Positions 6,884 through 14,234 of a stretch of DNA of 19,069 nt are shown here, piece by piece. The first letter of the stretch is position 1. Every line of letters begins with the position of its first letter. The stretch is taken from positions 1 to 19,069 of the forward strand of contig CAADYQ010000123.1 of the NCBI GenBank assembly GCA_900753295.1. The letters run 5' to 3'. A program made the position numbers and the translations under genes. A model generated the notes under the pieces. It saw nothing but the letters and a program-made list of their open reading frames with translations, was not told the origin of the DNA and made no database searches. Origin of the DNA: Clostridia bacterium (GTDB taxonomy: Bacteria > Bacillota > Clostridia > Oscillospirales > CAG-272).

Positions 6884-8230
6884 ATGAAATACAGCAAGGA
6901 TTATATTGCAAAAATCATTGCAAGTGTTGAAAAACGCAACCCCGGAGAGCCCGAATTCATACAGGCAGTAAAGGAAGTTCTTGAATCCATAGAGCCTATG
7001 CTTGCAGCACGCCCCGACATAGTTGAAGCCGGGATCATCGAAAGACTCGTTGAGCCGGAAAGATTCATCACCTTCCGTGTTGCATGGGTCGATGATAATG
7101 GCGAGGTGCAGGTGAATCGCGGTTACCGCGTACAATTCAACTCCGCAATCGGTCCCTACAAGGGCGGTCTCCGTCTGCACCCGAGCGTGAATGCATCGAT
7201 AATAAAATTCCTCGGCTTTGAGCAGACCTTCAAAAACTCGCTCACAGGGCTTCCCATGGGCGGCGCAAAGGGCGGCTCGGATTTCGACCCCAAGGGCAAG
7301 AGCGATGGTGAGATCATGCGCTTCTGCCAGTCCTTCATGACAGAGCTTTACCGTCACATCGGTCCCGACACCGATGTTCCCGCCGGTGATATCGGCGTAG
7401 GCGCCCGCGAGATCGGTTACCTCTTCGGGCAGTACAAGAAGATCCGCAATGAATTCACCGGCGTGCTTACCGGAAAATCGCTGAATGCAGGCGGTTCCCT
7501 CGCGCGCACCGAAGCGACCGGCTACGGTCTTTGCTATTTTACCGAAGAAATGCTCCACGATGCCGGAACATCGTTCGCAGGCAAGCGCGTCGTTATCTCC
7601 GGTTCCGGAAATGTGGCGATCTATGCCGCCGAAAAAGCCACGACTCTCGGAGCTACCGTTATAGCAATGAGTGATTCCTCGGGATATATCGTTGACGAAA
7701 ACGGCGTTGATCTTGCGCTCATAAAGGAGATCAAAGAGGTAAAGCGCGGAAGGATACGCGAGTATGCCGATGCAAAGGGCGCATCCGTGAAATACGTTCC
7801 CGCTTGCCGTGAGATCTGGACCGTCCCGTGTGACATCGCCCTTCCCTGCGCCACACAGAACGAGCTTGACGCCGAAGGCGCCAAGGCTCTGGTAAAGAAC
7901 GGAGTATTTGCGGTCGCCGAAGGCGCCAACATGCCCTCCACTCCCGAAGCCATAGAAGTATTCCGTGCGGCAAAGATCCTGTTCGCCCCCGCCAAAGCCT
8001 CCAACGCGGGCGGTGTTGCGACAAGCGGACTTGAGATGTCGCAGAACTCGATACGTCTGTCATGGACATTTGAAGAGGTAGACGAAAAACTCCACGGCAT
8101 AATGAAGAATATTTACAAGAATGCATCCGCCGCCGCAGAAAAATACGGTCACAAGGGCGACCTTGTGGTCGGAGCAAACATTGCGGGCTTCCAGAAGGTC
8201 GCCGAAGCAATGCTTTGGCAGGGTGTTTGA
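6884..8230 (+). CDS. gdhA: NADP-type glutamate dehydrogenase
   Basis: This 448-residue hexameric-type glutamate dehydrogenase interconverts 2-oxoglutarate plus ammonia and glutamate. Catalytic and substrate residues are all present: K93 in GPYKGGLRLHPSV, K117, K129 in PMGGAKGGSDFDP and D169 in VPAGDIGVG. These sit four positions after the known K89/K113/K125/D165 of the Clostridium symbiosum enzyme. The nucleotide-binding GSGNVA (240-245) and the MSDSSGYI segment (262-269) resemble NADP-dependent enzymes such as E. coli GdhA, not the GPDG type of NAD-dependent clostridial GDH, which suggests an assimilatory role. It is monocistronic, with its own promoter and a hairpin at 8251-8288. Confidence 0.96.
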   Translation: MKYSKDYIAKIIASVEKRNPGEPEFIQAVKEVLESIEPMLAARPDIVEAGIIERLVEPERFITFRVAWVDDNGEVQVNRGYRVQFNSAIGPYKGGLRLHPSVNASIIKFLGFEQTFKNSLTGLPMGGAKGGSDFDPKGKSDGEIMRFCQSFMTELYRHIGPDTDVPAGDIGVGAREIGYLFGQYKKIRNEFTGVLTGKSLNAGGSLARTEATGYGLCYFTEEMLHDAGTSFAGKRVVISGSGNVAIYAAEKATTLGATVIAMSDSSGYIVDENGVDLALIKEIKEVKRGRIREYADAKGASVKYVPACREIWTVPCDIALPCATQNELDAEGAKALVKNGVFAVAEGANMPSTPEAIEVFRAAKILFAPAKASNAGGVATSGLEMSQNSIRLSWTFEEVDEKLHGIMKNIYKNASAAAEKYGHKGDLVVGANIAGFQKVAEAMLWQGV

Positions 8231-8250
8231 TGCCCAGATATCCATAAGTA

Positions 8251-8288
8251 AATCACGACCGGCTGCCAATTGGCAACCGGTCGTGATT
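8251..8288. terminator. Hairpin between convergent gdhA and lipoprotein hydrolase gene
   Basis: A 12-bp perfect stem (AATCACGACCGG at 8251-8262 with CCGGTCGTGATT at 8277-8288) continues after one mismatch with TGCC/GGCA around an AATT tetraloop. It starts 20 nt after the gdhA stop and touches the stop codon of the opposing gene (8290-8288). The T tracts are weak on both sides, so it may act as a bidirectional terminator or as a 3'-end stabiliser. Confidence 0.6.
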
Positions 8289-9661
8289 TATTTGATCTCT
8301 TCAAGCGTCTTCATTGAAACGGTCACTGTTCCGTTTTCGCTAATGTAATGTCGCGGGATGTTTTCAATAAGATATTTATTGTACGTTTCGTTTTTGTATT
8401 CGTTGTAGCTCGCTAGCGATGCATCCCACATAACAATTGACGGTGAGACCAACTTATAGACAGACACGCTTCCGTGCGTTCTTCCGTGATGTGTCGGCTG
8501 AAGAATATCTGCGGACAGTCCGCTTCCGTATCTGTCTGCTATCACATTCATATATTTTCCCGAAAGATCGCCGAGTATAAGCGCGCTGTGTCCGCCTGCC
8601 GAAAGCCTGAACGCCATTGAATTGGCATTGTTATAAAGCAACGCATCGGTTTCCGGATATACATCCTCGTGTGTATGGAGTATCTCCAGTGTAACGCCGT
8701 CTATGTACAGCACGTCGCCCGTATGCGGCTTTATATTATCGGCATTTCCCCATCTGGCGGGCGACGCAAGCGCCGACCGCAGGATCGTAACGGAACCGGA
8801 ACCGGCATTCAGCATAGCCTTTGCATCCGATGCAAGCATCAACTCGTCGTTTACAAAATTGCATATGACACGCTCCAACCTGATCTCATCATAGTAAACG
8901 GAAGCCATATCTGCAATGGCGCCTACGTGGTCGGAGTGCGGATGCGTGATGATCCACGCGGCAACCACCGGGATACCGTCATCGAGCTTTTGAGCATTCA
9001 GTATATCCAATATCTTTTTGGCTTCTCCCTCACCGCTCCAGCCGCCGTCAATGATTATAAAACTGCCTGCCGGAGTGCGTATGATGTAGGACATACCGTT
9101 TATCTTTGAGGTGAAATTTGTTGCTACCATTGTAAACAGCGGCTCCGCGGCATCAGGCACGGCTGCCGGCGGCAGGTAGATATCGCTGTACGACTCGTAA
9201 GGGTCATACGGGAGCGCGATGACGCGAACCGACTTATCGTTGTCGAAATATGAAGCAATAAGCGACATTCCGTCCTTCGCAAGGGTGACAAATCGCGTAT
9301 TTCCGGACACACGCTCGTTCACGGCAACAAAGCCCAGACCGCTAAGCTTGTTCAGATACGCTTCAAATTCGCTTTTTATGACCATAGTCACATGGCGCAT
9401 GAACACCCCGTCGCCACAGTCATAAACGGTCTTTTTTGTGCCGCCCGAGAATTCCGGGATGTCGTCCGCCGTGACCGGAACGAGCTTTATTTCACGTTTT
9501 GTCTCTTCTTGCGTGACTTCTTCCGTCACGGAAGATGATATATCACCTTCCGTGACATCGGACGTTGCGCCGAAGGACAACTCAGAATCACCGTTACCGT
9601 TGCAGGCGCACAAAAACACCGCCAGACAGATGCATATCGCAGCTGCTTTTTTTATTTTCAT
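8288..9661 (-). CDS. Lipoprotein with ComEC-type metallo-beta-lactamase hydrolase domain
   Basis: This 457-residue protein has a signal peptide ending in the lipobox FLCAC (Cys20 lipidated), a Ser/Thr/Glu-rich linker (about 25-58) and an N-terminal region of unknown fold (about 60-175). A metallo-beta-lactamase domain with HPHSDH (240-245), a GD metal ligand (D365 in LILGDLSG) and PTHHG (389-393) follows. The NN-x-NSMAFRL motif (344-352) is typical of the ComEC/Rec2-like hydrolases. It should be anchored outside the membrane. The substrate is unknown; related domains act on phosphodiester or other ester bonds. The start ATG overlaps the stop of the solute-binding protein gene as ATGA (9661-9658), which indicates translational coupling. 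Confidence 0.86.
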   Translation of the reverse strand: MKIKKAAAICICLAVFLCACNGNGDSELSFGATSDVTEGDISSSVTEEVTQEETKREIKLVPVTADDIPEFSGGTKKTVYDCGDGVFMRHVTMVIKSEFEAYLNKLSGLGFVAVNERVSGNTRFVTLAKDGMSLIASYFDNDKSVRVIALPYDPYESYSDIYLPPAAVPDAAEPLFTMVATNFTSKINGMSYIIRTPAGSFIIIDGGWSGEGEAKKILDILNAQKLDDGIPVVAAWIITHPHSDHVGAIADMASVYYDEIRLERVICNFVNDELMLASDAKAMLNAGSGSVTILRSALASPARWGNADNIKPHTGDVLYIDGVTLEILHTHEDVYPETDALLYNNANSMAFRLSAGGHSALILGDLSGKYMNVIADRYGSGLSADILQPTHHGRTHGSVSVYKLVSPSIVMWDASLASYNEYKNETYNKYLIENIPRHYISENGTVTVSMKTLEEIK

Positions 9662-11112
9662 TGGTTTACCTTGTCAATAAATTTTTTGATATCGGCTTCT
9701 ACCACGCCCTTTACAGACGCTACATATGCCGAGATACCGCGATCGTTGTCGACCATCATTTTGTTGATCTCAGACTGGTAGTTGACCGAGGATTCGACCG
9801 GAACGCTGTAAGCGATGTTGGAATAGATAATGTCAAGCGTCTGCCATGAAAGCGCATCGCGGCTGGTCCTGCCGTAGAGTCTGACCTCAAAGTAAGCGGT
9901 ACGGACGGTATCGTGCGAAATATACGACATTGCCTCGAGTATAAATCCTGTCCTGTCGGCATTCTGCGAGTCGGACGGGACCATTATGGCATAAGGGTTG
10001 GGCGCGTTGCAGATATACTTTTCCTGATCGGTATCGTATTTGGGCAGCGGCAGGAAACCGAAATCGGCAGACATGCTCTGGCGCATGGTATTGGAGCTTA
10101 CAATAGTGGTAAGCAGGAAAAGCGCATGACCGTTGACGAACATATTTGTTGCCTGCGTATTCTTTGAGCAGCCTGTATAAAAGAAGTTTTCGCCAAACAT
10201 AACGTTAAGTATCTTATCGTATACGTTTCCGAAGCGCTCGGATGTAAAATACGCATAAGGCAGCGAGGTCGCGGCATCTATTTTGACATAGCCCGCATCA
10301 CAGCCGCTGAGGAGCGCACTGAAGGTCGTGGAGGGCACGCCGACTATCGGATAAATATCTTCCGCATCGGAAATACCGTCGCCGTTGTCCTCGAACACGT
10401 CCTTGGCATAGGTATACATTTCCTCAAGCGTCCATTTTCCGTCAATGGCTTTTTTGTAAAGCTCATCGGTGCTCATGCCGTGCTTTCTCATCAGCTCCTG
10501 ATTGAAGTAGATGCAGCGCACAGAGTCAAACTGCGTCGTGTCCATATCGCTGTACGTGTAGTACAGATGCTGACCGTACCTTAGCTGCGCATTGGCGCTC
10601 TGGTCCCACCATGCTTTCTCAAGGGATATATTATCCATGGTGTTAAGATCGTAGCAATACCCTGCCAATGCAAGTTTTGCAACGTTTGTTGTGTTTATCA
10701 TTGCGATATCGAAGGAGTGCGAGCTTGAATTCCGGTCCTTCTCAACAGTAGAATACTGCTGTGATACAGCCACCGGAAGCTCGCGTATATCGACACCGTA
10801 GCGGTCCTTCATAATAATGCTGCGGCGATATATAGCGGTATCGAGAGCGTCGCCCGCTCCGCCGTCTTCACTGACCATTGTGCATGTAGTGAAAAGCGTT
10901 GTGGCACTTGAAAAACCGTTGAGAATGATAAACTTTCCGGAATAATCACTGCTCTCTGCGGGAAGCTCAAAGCTCTCGTCCGGATCAACGGTCGCCACCG
11001 AAGCGGTAGTAGTGCTTCCGGAGGTCGTTATATCGGAATTTCCGTTCCCGCCGCACGCCGCAAACGAAAGCAGCATTGCGACAAGCAGAACGGATACTAT
11101 GATCTTCTTCAT
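9658..11112 (-). CDS. Extracellular solute-binding lipoprotein (ABC-type, family 1-like)
   Basis: This 484-residue protein has a lipoprotein signal peptide with lipobox SFAAC (Cys20), a Gly/Ser/Thr-rich linker and a large periplasmic-binding-protein-like domain. Segments such as KWTLEEMYTYAKD, PLPKYD and NPYAIMVPSDS are typical of carbohydrate-type solute-binding proteins. An EF-hand-like Ca loop, DNGDGISDAED (about 242-252), occurs in the first third of the domain. No permease or ATPase gene lies in the window, so the partner transporter is elsewhere or it has a sensor role. The SD is poor: the only purine run (GAGGA, 11137-11133) is 20 nt from the ATG. A two-codon ORF ending in ATGA overlaps the start, so initiation may depend on coupling to upstream translation. 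It is co-transcribed with the flanking genes. Confidence 0.88.
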   Translation of the reverse strand: MKKIIVSVLLVAMLLSFAACGGNGNSDITTSGSTTTASVATVDPDESFELPAESSDYSGKFIILNGFSSATTLFTTCTMVSEDGGAGDALDTAIYRRSIIMKDRYGVDIRELPVAVSQQYSTVEKDRNSSSHSFDIAMINTTNVAKLALAGYCYDLNTMDNISLEKAWWDQSANAQLRYGQHLYYTYSDMDTTQFDSVRCIYFNQELMRKHGMSTDELYKKAIDGKWTLEEMYTYAKDVFEDNGDGISDAEDIYPIVGVPSTTFSALLSGCDAGYVKIDAATSLPYAYFTSERFGNVYDKILNVMFGENFFYTGCSKNTQATNMFVNGHALFLLTTIVSSNTMRQSMSADFGFLPLPKYDTDQEKYICNAPNPYAIMVPSDSQNADRTGFILEAMSYISHDTVRTAYFEVRLYGRTSRDALSWQTLDIIYSNIAYSVPVESSVNYQSEINKMMVDNDRGISAYVASVKGVVEADIKKFIDKVNQ

Positions 11113-11135
11113 AACATAGTTACCGGTGAACGTCC

Positions 11136-12002
11136 TCAGGCGTTCTCGCGTTTGCGGAGCAGAACCGCAGACACTGCCGCGACAGCGATAACAGCAACGG
11201 CGGCAACGGCAAATGCAGCAGAGCTGTCACCGGTCTCGGGGCTTGTGGGAGCTTCCGTAGCGGGAGCCTCGGTAGCTACAGGAGCGTCGGTAACAGCGGG
11301 AGCATCGGTCTCAGCCGGCGCTTCCGTTGCTGCCGGAGCCTCGGTCGATGGCGCTTCGGTAGCAGGGGCTTCGGTGACAGCAGGCTGCTCGGCAGCATAG
11401 TCACCGCTCAGGCTTCTGAGTGCAAAATAAGTTGCGGGAACACCGTCGATATTTGCGCTGCGCAGGAAGTCGATACGAATGAATACGCGCGATTTACCCG
11501 TCGCCTGCGCGGAAATATCGATGCTTCTGATAAGCTCGGGATCGCGATTGGTGGCGTCTGCGGCGTTGATACCGGTCCCGGCAGTACCGTCATTGATGAG
11601 GGTACCCACAAGAGTCCAGTTGGCATCGGTATAGCCGGCTGCGTAATCCGCCTCACCGACTGCGGAAACATAAAATTTTATGTAGTTGGAGGCGCTGTCG
11701 CCTATCGAGTAACCGCGGTAGTTGAACGTCAGCGTATCAAAGAGCTTGCCGTCTGCGGCATCAAAAGCAAAAACAGCAGTGGATTCTTTCCCCACGGAAC
11801 CGACAAAGCCCTTGTAGCCCATCGTCTTGGAGTTACCGGCAGCCTTCATGTTGAGCGAATAGACGAGCGAGCTTGAAAATGTCGATTTGTCAAGAAAATC
11901 AAATTCCTTTTCGTAGTCGGCTGCAAAAGTGGAAAACGCCATTGAACCGATAAGCGCCAAAGAGATAACTACCGTAACGAGTGATAAAATTCTTTTTTTC
12001 AT
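11136..12002 (-). CDS. Secreted surface protein with Thr-Glu-Ala-Pro stalk and sortase-like tail
   Basis: This 288-residue protein has a Sec signal peptide (1-28, cleavage near TFAA-D), a beta-rich domain of unrecognised family (about 30-200), a low-complexity stalk of TEAPA/TDAPA units (207-253), then SPETGD (254-259), a hydrophobic segment (about 262-281) and a basic tail (RKRENA). The last three elements are the order of a cell-wall sorting signal, with SPETG in place of LPxTG. The globular domain may bind a ligand such as a polysaccharide, given the solute-binding protein downstream, but no family was identified. SD AGAGGA is well placed before ATG 12002. It lies 57 bp after the PhnP-like gene and 23 bp before the solute-binding protein gene, so all appear to be in one transcript. 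Confidence 0.75.
   Translation of the reverse strand: MKKRILSLVTVVISLALIGSMAFSTFAADYEKEFDFLDKSTFSSSLVYSLNMKAAGNSKTMGYKGFVGSVGKESTAVFAFDAADGKLFDTLTFNYRGYSIGDSASNYIKFYVSAVGEADYAAGYTDANWTLVGTLINDGTAGTGINAADATNRDPELIRSIDISAQATGKSRVFIRIDFLRSANIDGVPATYFALRSLSGDYAAEQPAVTEAPATEAPSTEAPAATEAPAETDAPAVTDAPVATEAPATEAPTSPETGDSSAAFAVAAVAVIAVAAVSAVLLRKRENA
11244..11384 (-). repeat. Degenerate tandem repeat coding the TEAPA/TDAPA stalk
   Basis: About nine imperfect repeats of a 12-18 bp unit encode Thr-Glu/Asp-Ala-Pro-Ala within the secreted protein (residues 207-253). Such repeats can change number by slippage, which would change the stalk length on the cell surface. Confidence 0.7.
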
Positions 12003-12059
12003 TGTTTTGTTCCTCTTGTTTGTTTATTTTTTACGGCATACGCCGCAAGTCACATTGTT

Positions 12060-12911
12060 TCAGAGAATGATCTCCATTCCGTCATACGCGGGCTCCATTC
12101 CAAATTCGCTTGCCTCAGCCGCAAGCTCATCATGCGTGCGCTCAAGCAGATGACCTATATGGCTCAGCAAAAAGCGTGTATGAGCATCGGCAACGCCGAT
12201 CTTTTCAAGCACCGACTTCATTTCGGCACACTGCCCGATATCCATATGCGCCGTTGTTATCAGCTTTCCGCGCCCGAGAGTGCAGTCAAGCGAAACGAGA
12301 TCGAATACGTGCGGATAACTTTCAAGCCATTCGGTCACGCTCGGATAAAACACTCCGGTGTCATGCGCCCAGAGAATGTGCTTATCCTCCGCGGTATTGT
12401 CGATAACATATATCACAGACTCAACACCCTGCGCATGCCGCGCCTTCAACGGAGTGAATGTGTATTCACCGACGGAAAAAGGCACGCCGACCTCGACCGG
12501 ATGATACTCGATCCTGAAATTCGATGTTCTTATTTTCTTTCCGGATGCATATGCAGCCTCGTGAGCATCTATGGTCTCGCACATTTTTGCCGCAGATGCT
12601 TTTGTGGCATAAATACGCAGCGGGGGCGTGTATCCCTGTGGGCGGCTGAAGAGATCCTGCGGCAGGAAATGATCGTAGTGCCCATGGGTTATGACAACAT
12701 CGTTTATCCTGCGCATATCAAGCCCGCAGTATGCCGTGTGCAGAAAAGTATCCACCGGGAACTCGATCGATATCCTGTCGTCGATAACAGCCTGAGAGCG
12801 TGTGCGTATTTCCCTTCCGCCGACCTCGCGTGCATGTCTGCATATCCGGCAGTCACAAAAGATCTCGGGTATGCCTCCGCCTCCGCCGGTTCCGAAATAT
12901 TTCAGCTTCAT
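12060..12911 (-). CDS. PhnP-like metallo-beta-lactamase-fold hydrolase
   Basis: This is a 283-residue cytoplasmic protein when started at ATG 12911. It begins MKLKYFGTGGGGGIPE, followed by the structural-zinc motif CDCRIC (C19, C21, C24) of PhnP-type phosphodiesterases. The catalytic metal motif HGHYDH is at 76-81, H159 lies in KARHAQG, D184 in AHDTG, and H251 in SHIGH. PhnP itself hydrolyses 5-phosphoribosyl 1,2-cyclic phosphate, but no phn genes are nearby, so the substrate is open. A longer in-frame reading from 12995 is rejected because that ATG sits in a hairpin loop without an SD. The SD used (AAGGAG, 12932-12927) is 15 nt away, unusually far. It is the first gene of the leftward unit controlled by the promoter at 13039-13067. 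Confidence 0.85.
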   Translation of the reverse strand: MKLKYFGTGGGGGIPEIFCDCRICRHAREVGGREIRTRSQAVIDDRISIEFPVDTFLHTAYCGLDMRRINDVVITHGHYDHFLPQDLFSRPQGYTPPLRIYATKASAAKMCETIDAHEAAYASGKKIRTSNFRIEYHPVEVGVPFSVGEYTFTPLKARHAQGVESVIYVIDNTAEDKHILWAHDTGVFYPSVTEWLESYPHVFDLVSLDCTLGRGKLITTAHMDIGQCAEMKSVLEKIGVADAHTRFLLSHIGHLLERTHDELAAEASEFGMEPAYDGMEIIL

Positions 12912-12951
12912 TTTTGATTTGTAAAGCTCCTTTTCATATTTCACGGCAATG

Positions 12952-12963
12952 CGGAACGTTCCG
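12952..12963. promoter_or_regulatory. Candidate LacI-family operator palindrome
   Basis: CGGAACGTTCCG is a perfect 12-bp palindrome with the central AACGTT core and CpG centre typical of LacI/GalR-family operators (compare PurR and CcpA sites). Symmetry continues as AA-2nt-palindrome-2nt-TT. It lies about 70-80 nt downstream of the predicted transcription start and 40 bp before the PhnP-like start, where a bound repressor would act as a roadblock. A LacI-family gene is adjacent. Target assignment is inferred. Confidence 0.55.
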
Positions 12964-12978
12964 ATTTTACCGTAAATA

Positions 12979-13029
12979 AAAATCAAACGCCGCATAACGG
13001 CACAGCATCATTAACCGGCGTTTGATTTT
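12979..13029 (-). terminator. Promoter-proximal terminator-like hairpin in the leader
   Basis: A 14-bp perfect inverted repeat has arms at 13029-13016 and 12992-12979 around a 23-nt loop. On the minus strand it is followed by TTTTTATTT, as in an intrinsic terminator. It could end lacI transcripts reading from the right. However, it lies downstream of the strong promoter at 13039-13067, so transcripts from that promoter must also pass it. This suggests attenuation or a small RNA of roughly 55-60 nt. Confidence 0.65.
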
Positions 13030-13038
13030 ACTAGTATC

Positions 13039-13067
13039 ATTATATCAACATTCGCGCAAGTTGTCAA
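13039..13067 (-). promoter_or_regulatory. Perfect extended sigma-A promoter for the PhnP-like/solute-binding unit
   Basis: TTGACA (complement of 13062-13067), a 17-bp spacer and TATAAT (complement of 13039-13044), with TGA directly before the -10 (extended -10). All elements match consensus, so basal activity should be high and would need tight repression. Predicted start is near 13032. The inverted pair GCACAA (13078-13083) and TTGTGC (13100-13105) lies just upstream and could be a regulator site. Confidence 0.88.
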
Positions 13068-13131
13068 TCGTTATATCGCACAAGTGTGAACATTATTTTT
13101 TGTGCATTTGTCATAAAACAAATTTAACGGT

Positions 13132-14163
13132 CTATATCCCAGCGACCGATCCGCGCTCCACGAGATAAGGCTTCATGTAAATGTTCTGCGGGAGGTCGGA
13201 CGCATCACCGCCGACGCGCCTGAGCATTAGCGCGGCTCCGAGACTGCCCATTTCCTCTTTTCTTATATTTACCGCAGTTATACCGGGCGAGGCATAGCCG
13301 TAAAGCACAGAATCCTCATGTCCGATGACCGAAATATCACCCGGAACATTTATCCGGTTTTCGTACAGAAAGCGCATAACGCCCATGGTGGTGGATACGT
13401 TTGCGCAAATAAGCGAATCTGGCTTTCCCACACGCCGGAAAAGCTCCTCCACGGCGCGCATTCCTGAAAGACCTGTATTCGACTCTCCGTAAACAACATA
13501 ATTCGGATCCGGCTCGATCCCCGCATCACGCAATGCAGACTCATAGCCCTGCACGCGCCCCATGCTGGAGGAAAAAGCCGGCGAGCAGTTTATGAGTCCG
13601 ATCCGGCTGTGCCCCTTTTCCAGCAGATAATTGACGGCTATACGCACCGAATCGACTATATCCACCATAAACGAGTCGCAGTCCGGTCTCATGGAGCCGA
13701 GCAGCACGACCGGTATATTTCTCTCCCCCGTTATCATGTGAAGGTCGAGCCCGCAATGGAGCGAACCGATCACAAATATCCCGTCCACGCGGCTGTCCCG
13801 GACCATCTGCGGCAGTCTGCCGGATTTCTGGTCGTACAGCTCTGTTATCAGTCCGTAATCGGTCCCCGAAAGCTGCTCGATTATACCGTCAATAACATTC
13901 TGCGGATATATGCCGGATTCGCGGTCAAATTCGTAATTTCGCCTGCCGGTATCGGGAGAAAGGATAAGCGCACCGAGTATATTGGTCCTTTTTCTTACAA
14001 AGTTGCGCGCATTGAAGTTCGGAACGTAATGCAGCTCCTCGATAGCCTCCATTATACGTTCGCGCGTCTCCTTTTTTATTCCGCTTTTCCCGCAAAGAAC
14101 AGCCGAGACTGTGGTTTTTGAGACCCCTGCGCGGCGCGCAACATCTATTATCGTTACAGCCAT
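13132..14163 (-). CDS. LacI-family transcriptional repressor
   Basis: This 343-residue protein has the LacI helix-turn-helix at the N-terminus (TIIDVARRAGVSKTTVS) and the hinge-helix region (YVPNFNARNF), followed by the periplasmic-binding-protein-like effector domain (about 60-335) with GLINCSP, RVQGYESALRDAGI and DISVIGHEDS, the usual family segments. It normally binds a palindromic operator and releases it on binding a sugar or nucleoside effector. The SD AAAGGTG precedes ATG 14163. It lies 71 bp after queA on the same strand and just before the promoter and palindrome at 12952-13067, which it probably controls. The effector cannot be predicted, but the solute-binding protein in the controlled unit suggests a carbohydrate-like ligand. 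Confidence 0.93.
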   Translation of the reverse strand: MAVTIIDVARRAGVSKTTVSAVLCGKSGIKKETRERIMEAIEELHYVPNFNARNFVRKRTNILGALILSPDTGRRNYEFDRESGIYPQNVIDGIIEQLSGTDYGLITELYDQKSGRLPQMVRDSRVDGIFVIGSLHCGLDLHMITGERNIPVVLLGSMRPDCDSFMVDIVDSVRIAVNYLLEKGHSRIGLINCSPAFSSSMGRVQGYESALRDAGIEPDPNYVVYGESNTGLSGMRAVEELFRRVGKPDSLICANVSTTMGVMRFLYENRINVPGDISVIGHEDSVLYGYASPGITAVNIRKEEMGSLGAALMLRRVGGDASDLPQNIYMKPYLVERGSVAGI

Positions 14164-14201
14164 TACAACACACCTTTCAAAGCAAAAATCATGCCTCGTT
14201 C

Positions 14202-14220
14202 CGCCGACCGGTCATCGGCG
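14202..14220. repeat. Small hairpin between queA and lacI
   Basis: CGCCGA (14202-14207) and TCGGCG (14215-14220) form a 6-bp stem with a 7-nt loop, 14 nt after the queA stop. No T tract follows directly, so termination is doubtful and read-through from queA into lacI remains likely. A CGTTCCG half of the proposed LacI operator occurs at 14197-14203, possibly by chance. Confidence 0.35.
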
Positions 14221-14234
14221 TCGCACCTCTGCAT

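Noticed and set aside
6848..7558. 236-codon minus-strand open frame opposite gdhA
   Set aside because: Antisense to an unmistakable glutamate dehydrogenase; it also covers the gdhA promoter region.
11152..11400. Ala/Ser/Val/Gly-repeat protein on the plus strand
   Set aside because: It is the antisense reading of the TEAPA stalk repeat and has no SD.
12132..12917. 261-codon plus-strand open frame opposite the PhnP-like gene
   Set aside because: Antisense to a gene with conserved metal-binding motifs; no SD or domain seen.
12912..12995. 28-residue N-terminal extension of the PhnP-like protein
   Set aside because: The ATG at 12995 is in the loop of the leader hairpin and has no SD; family members begin at the equivalent of MKLKYFGTGG.
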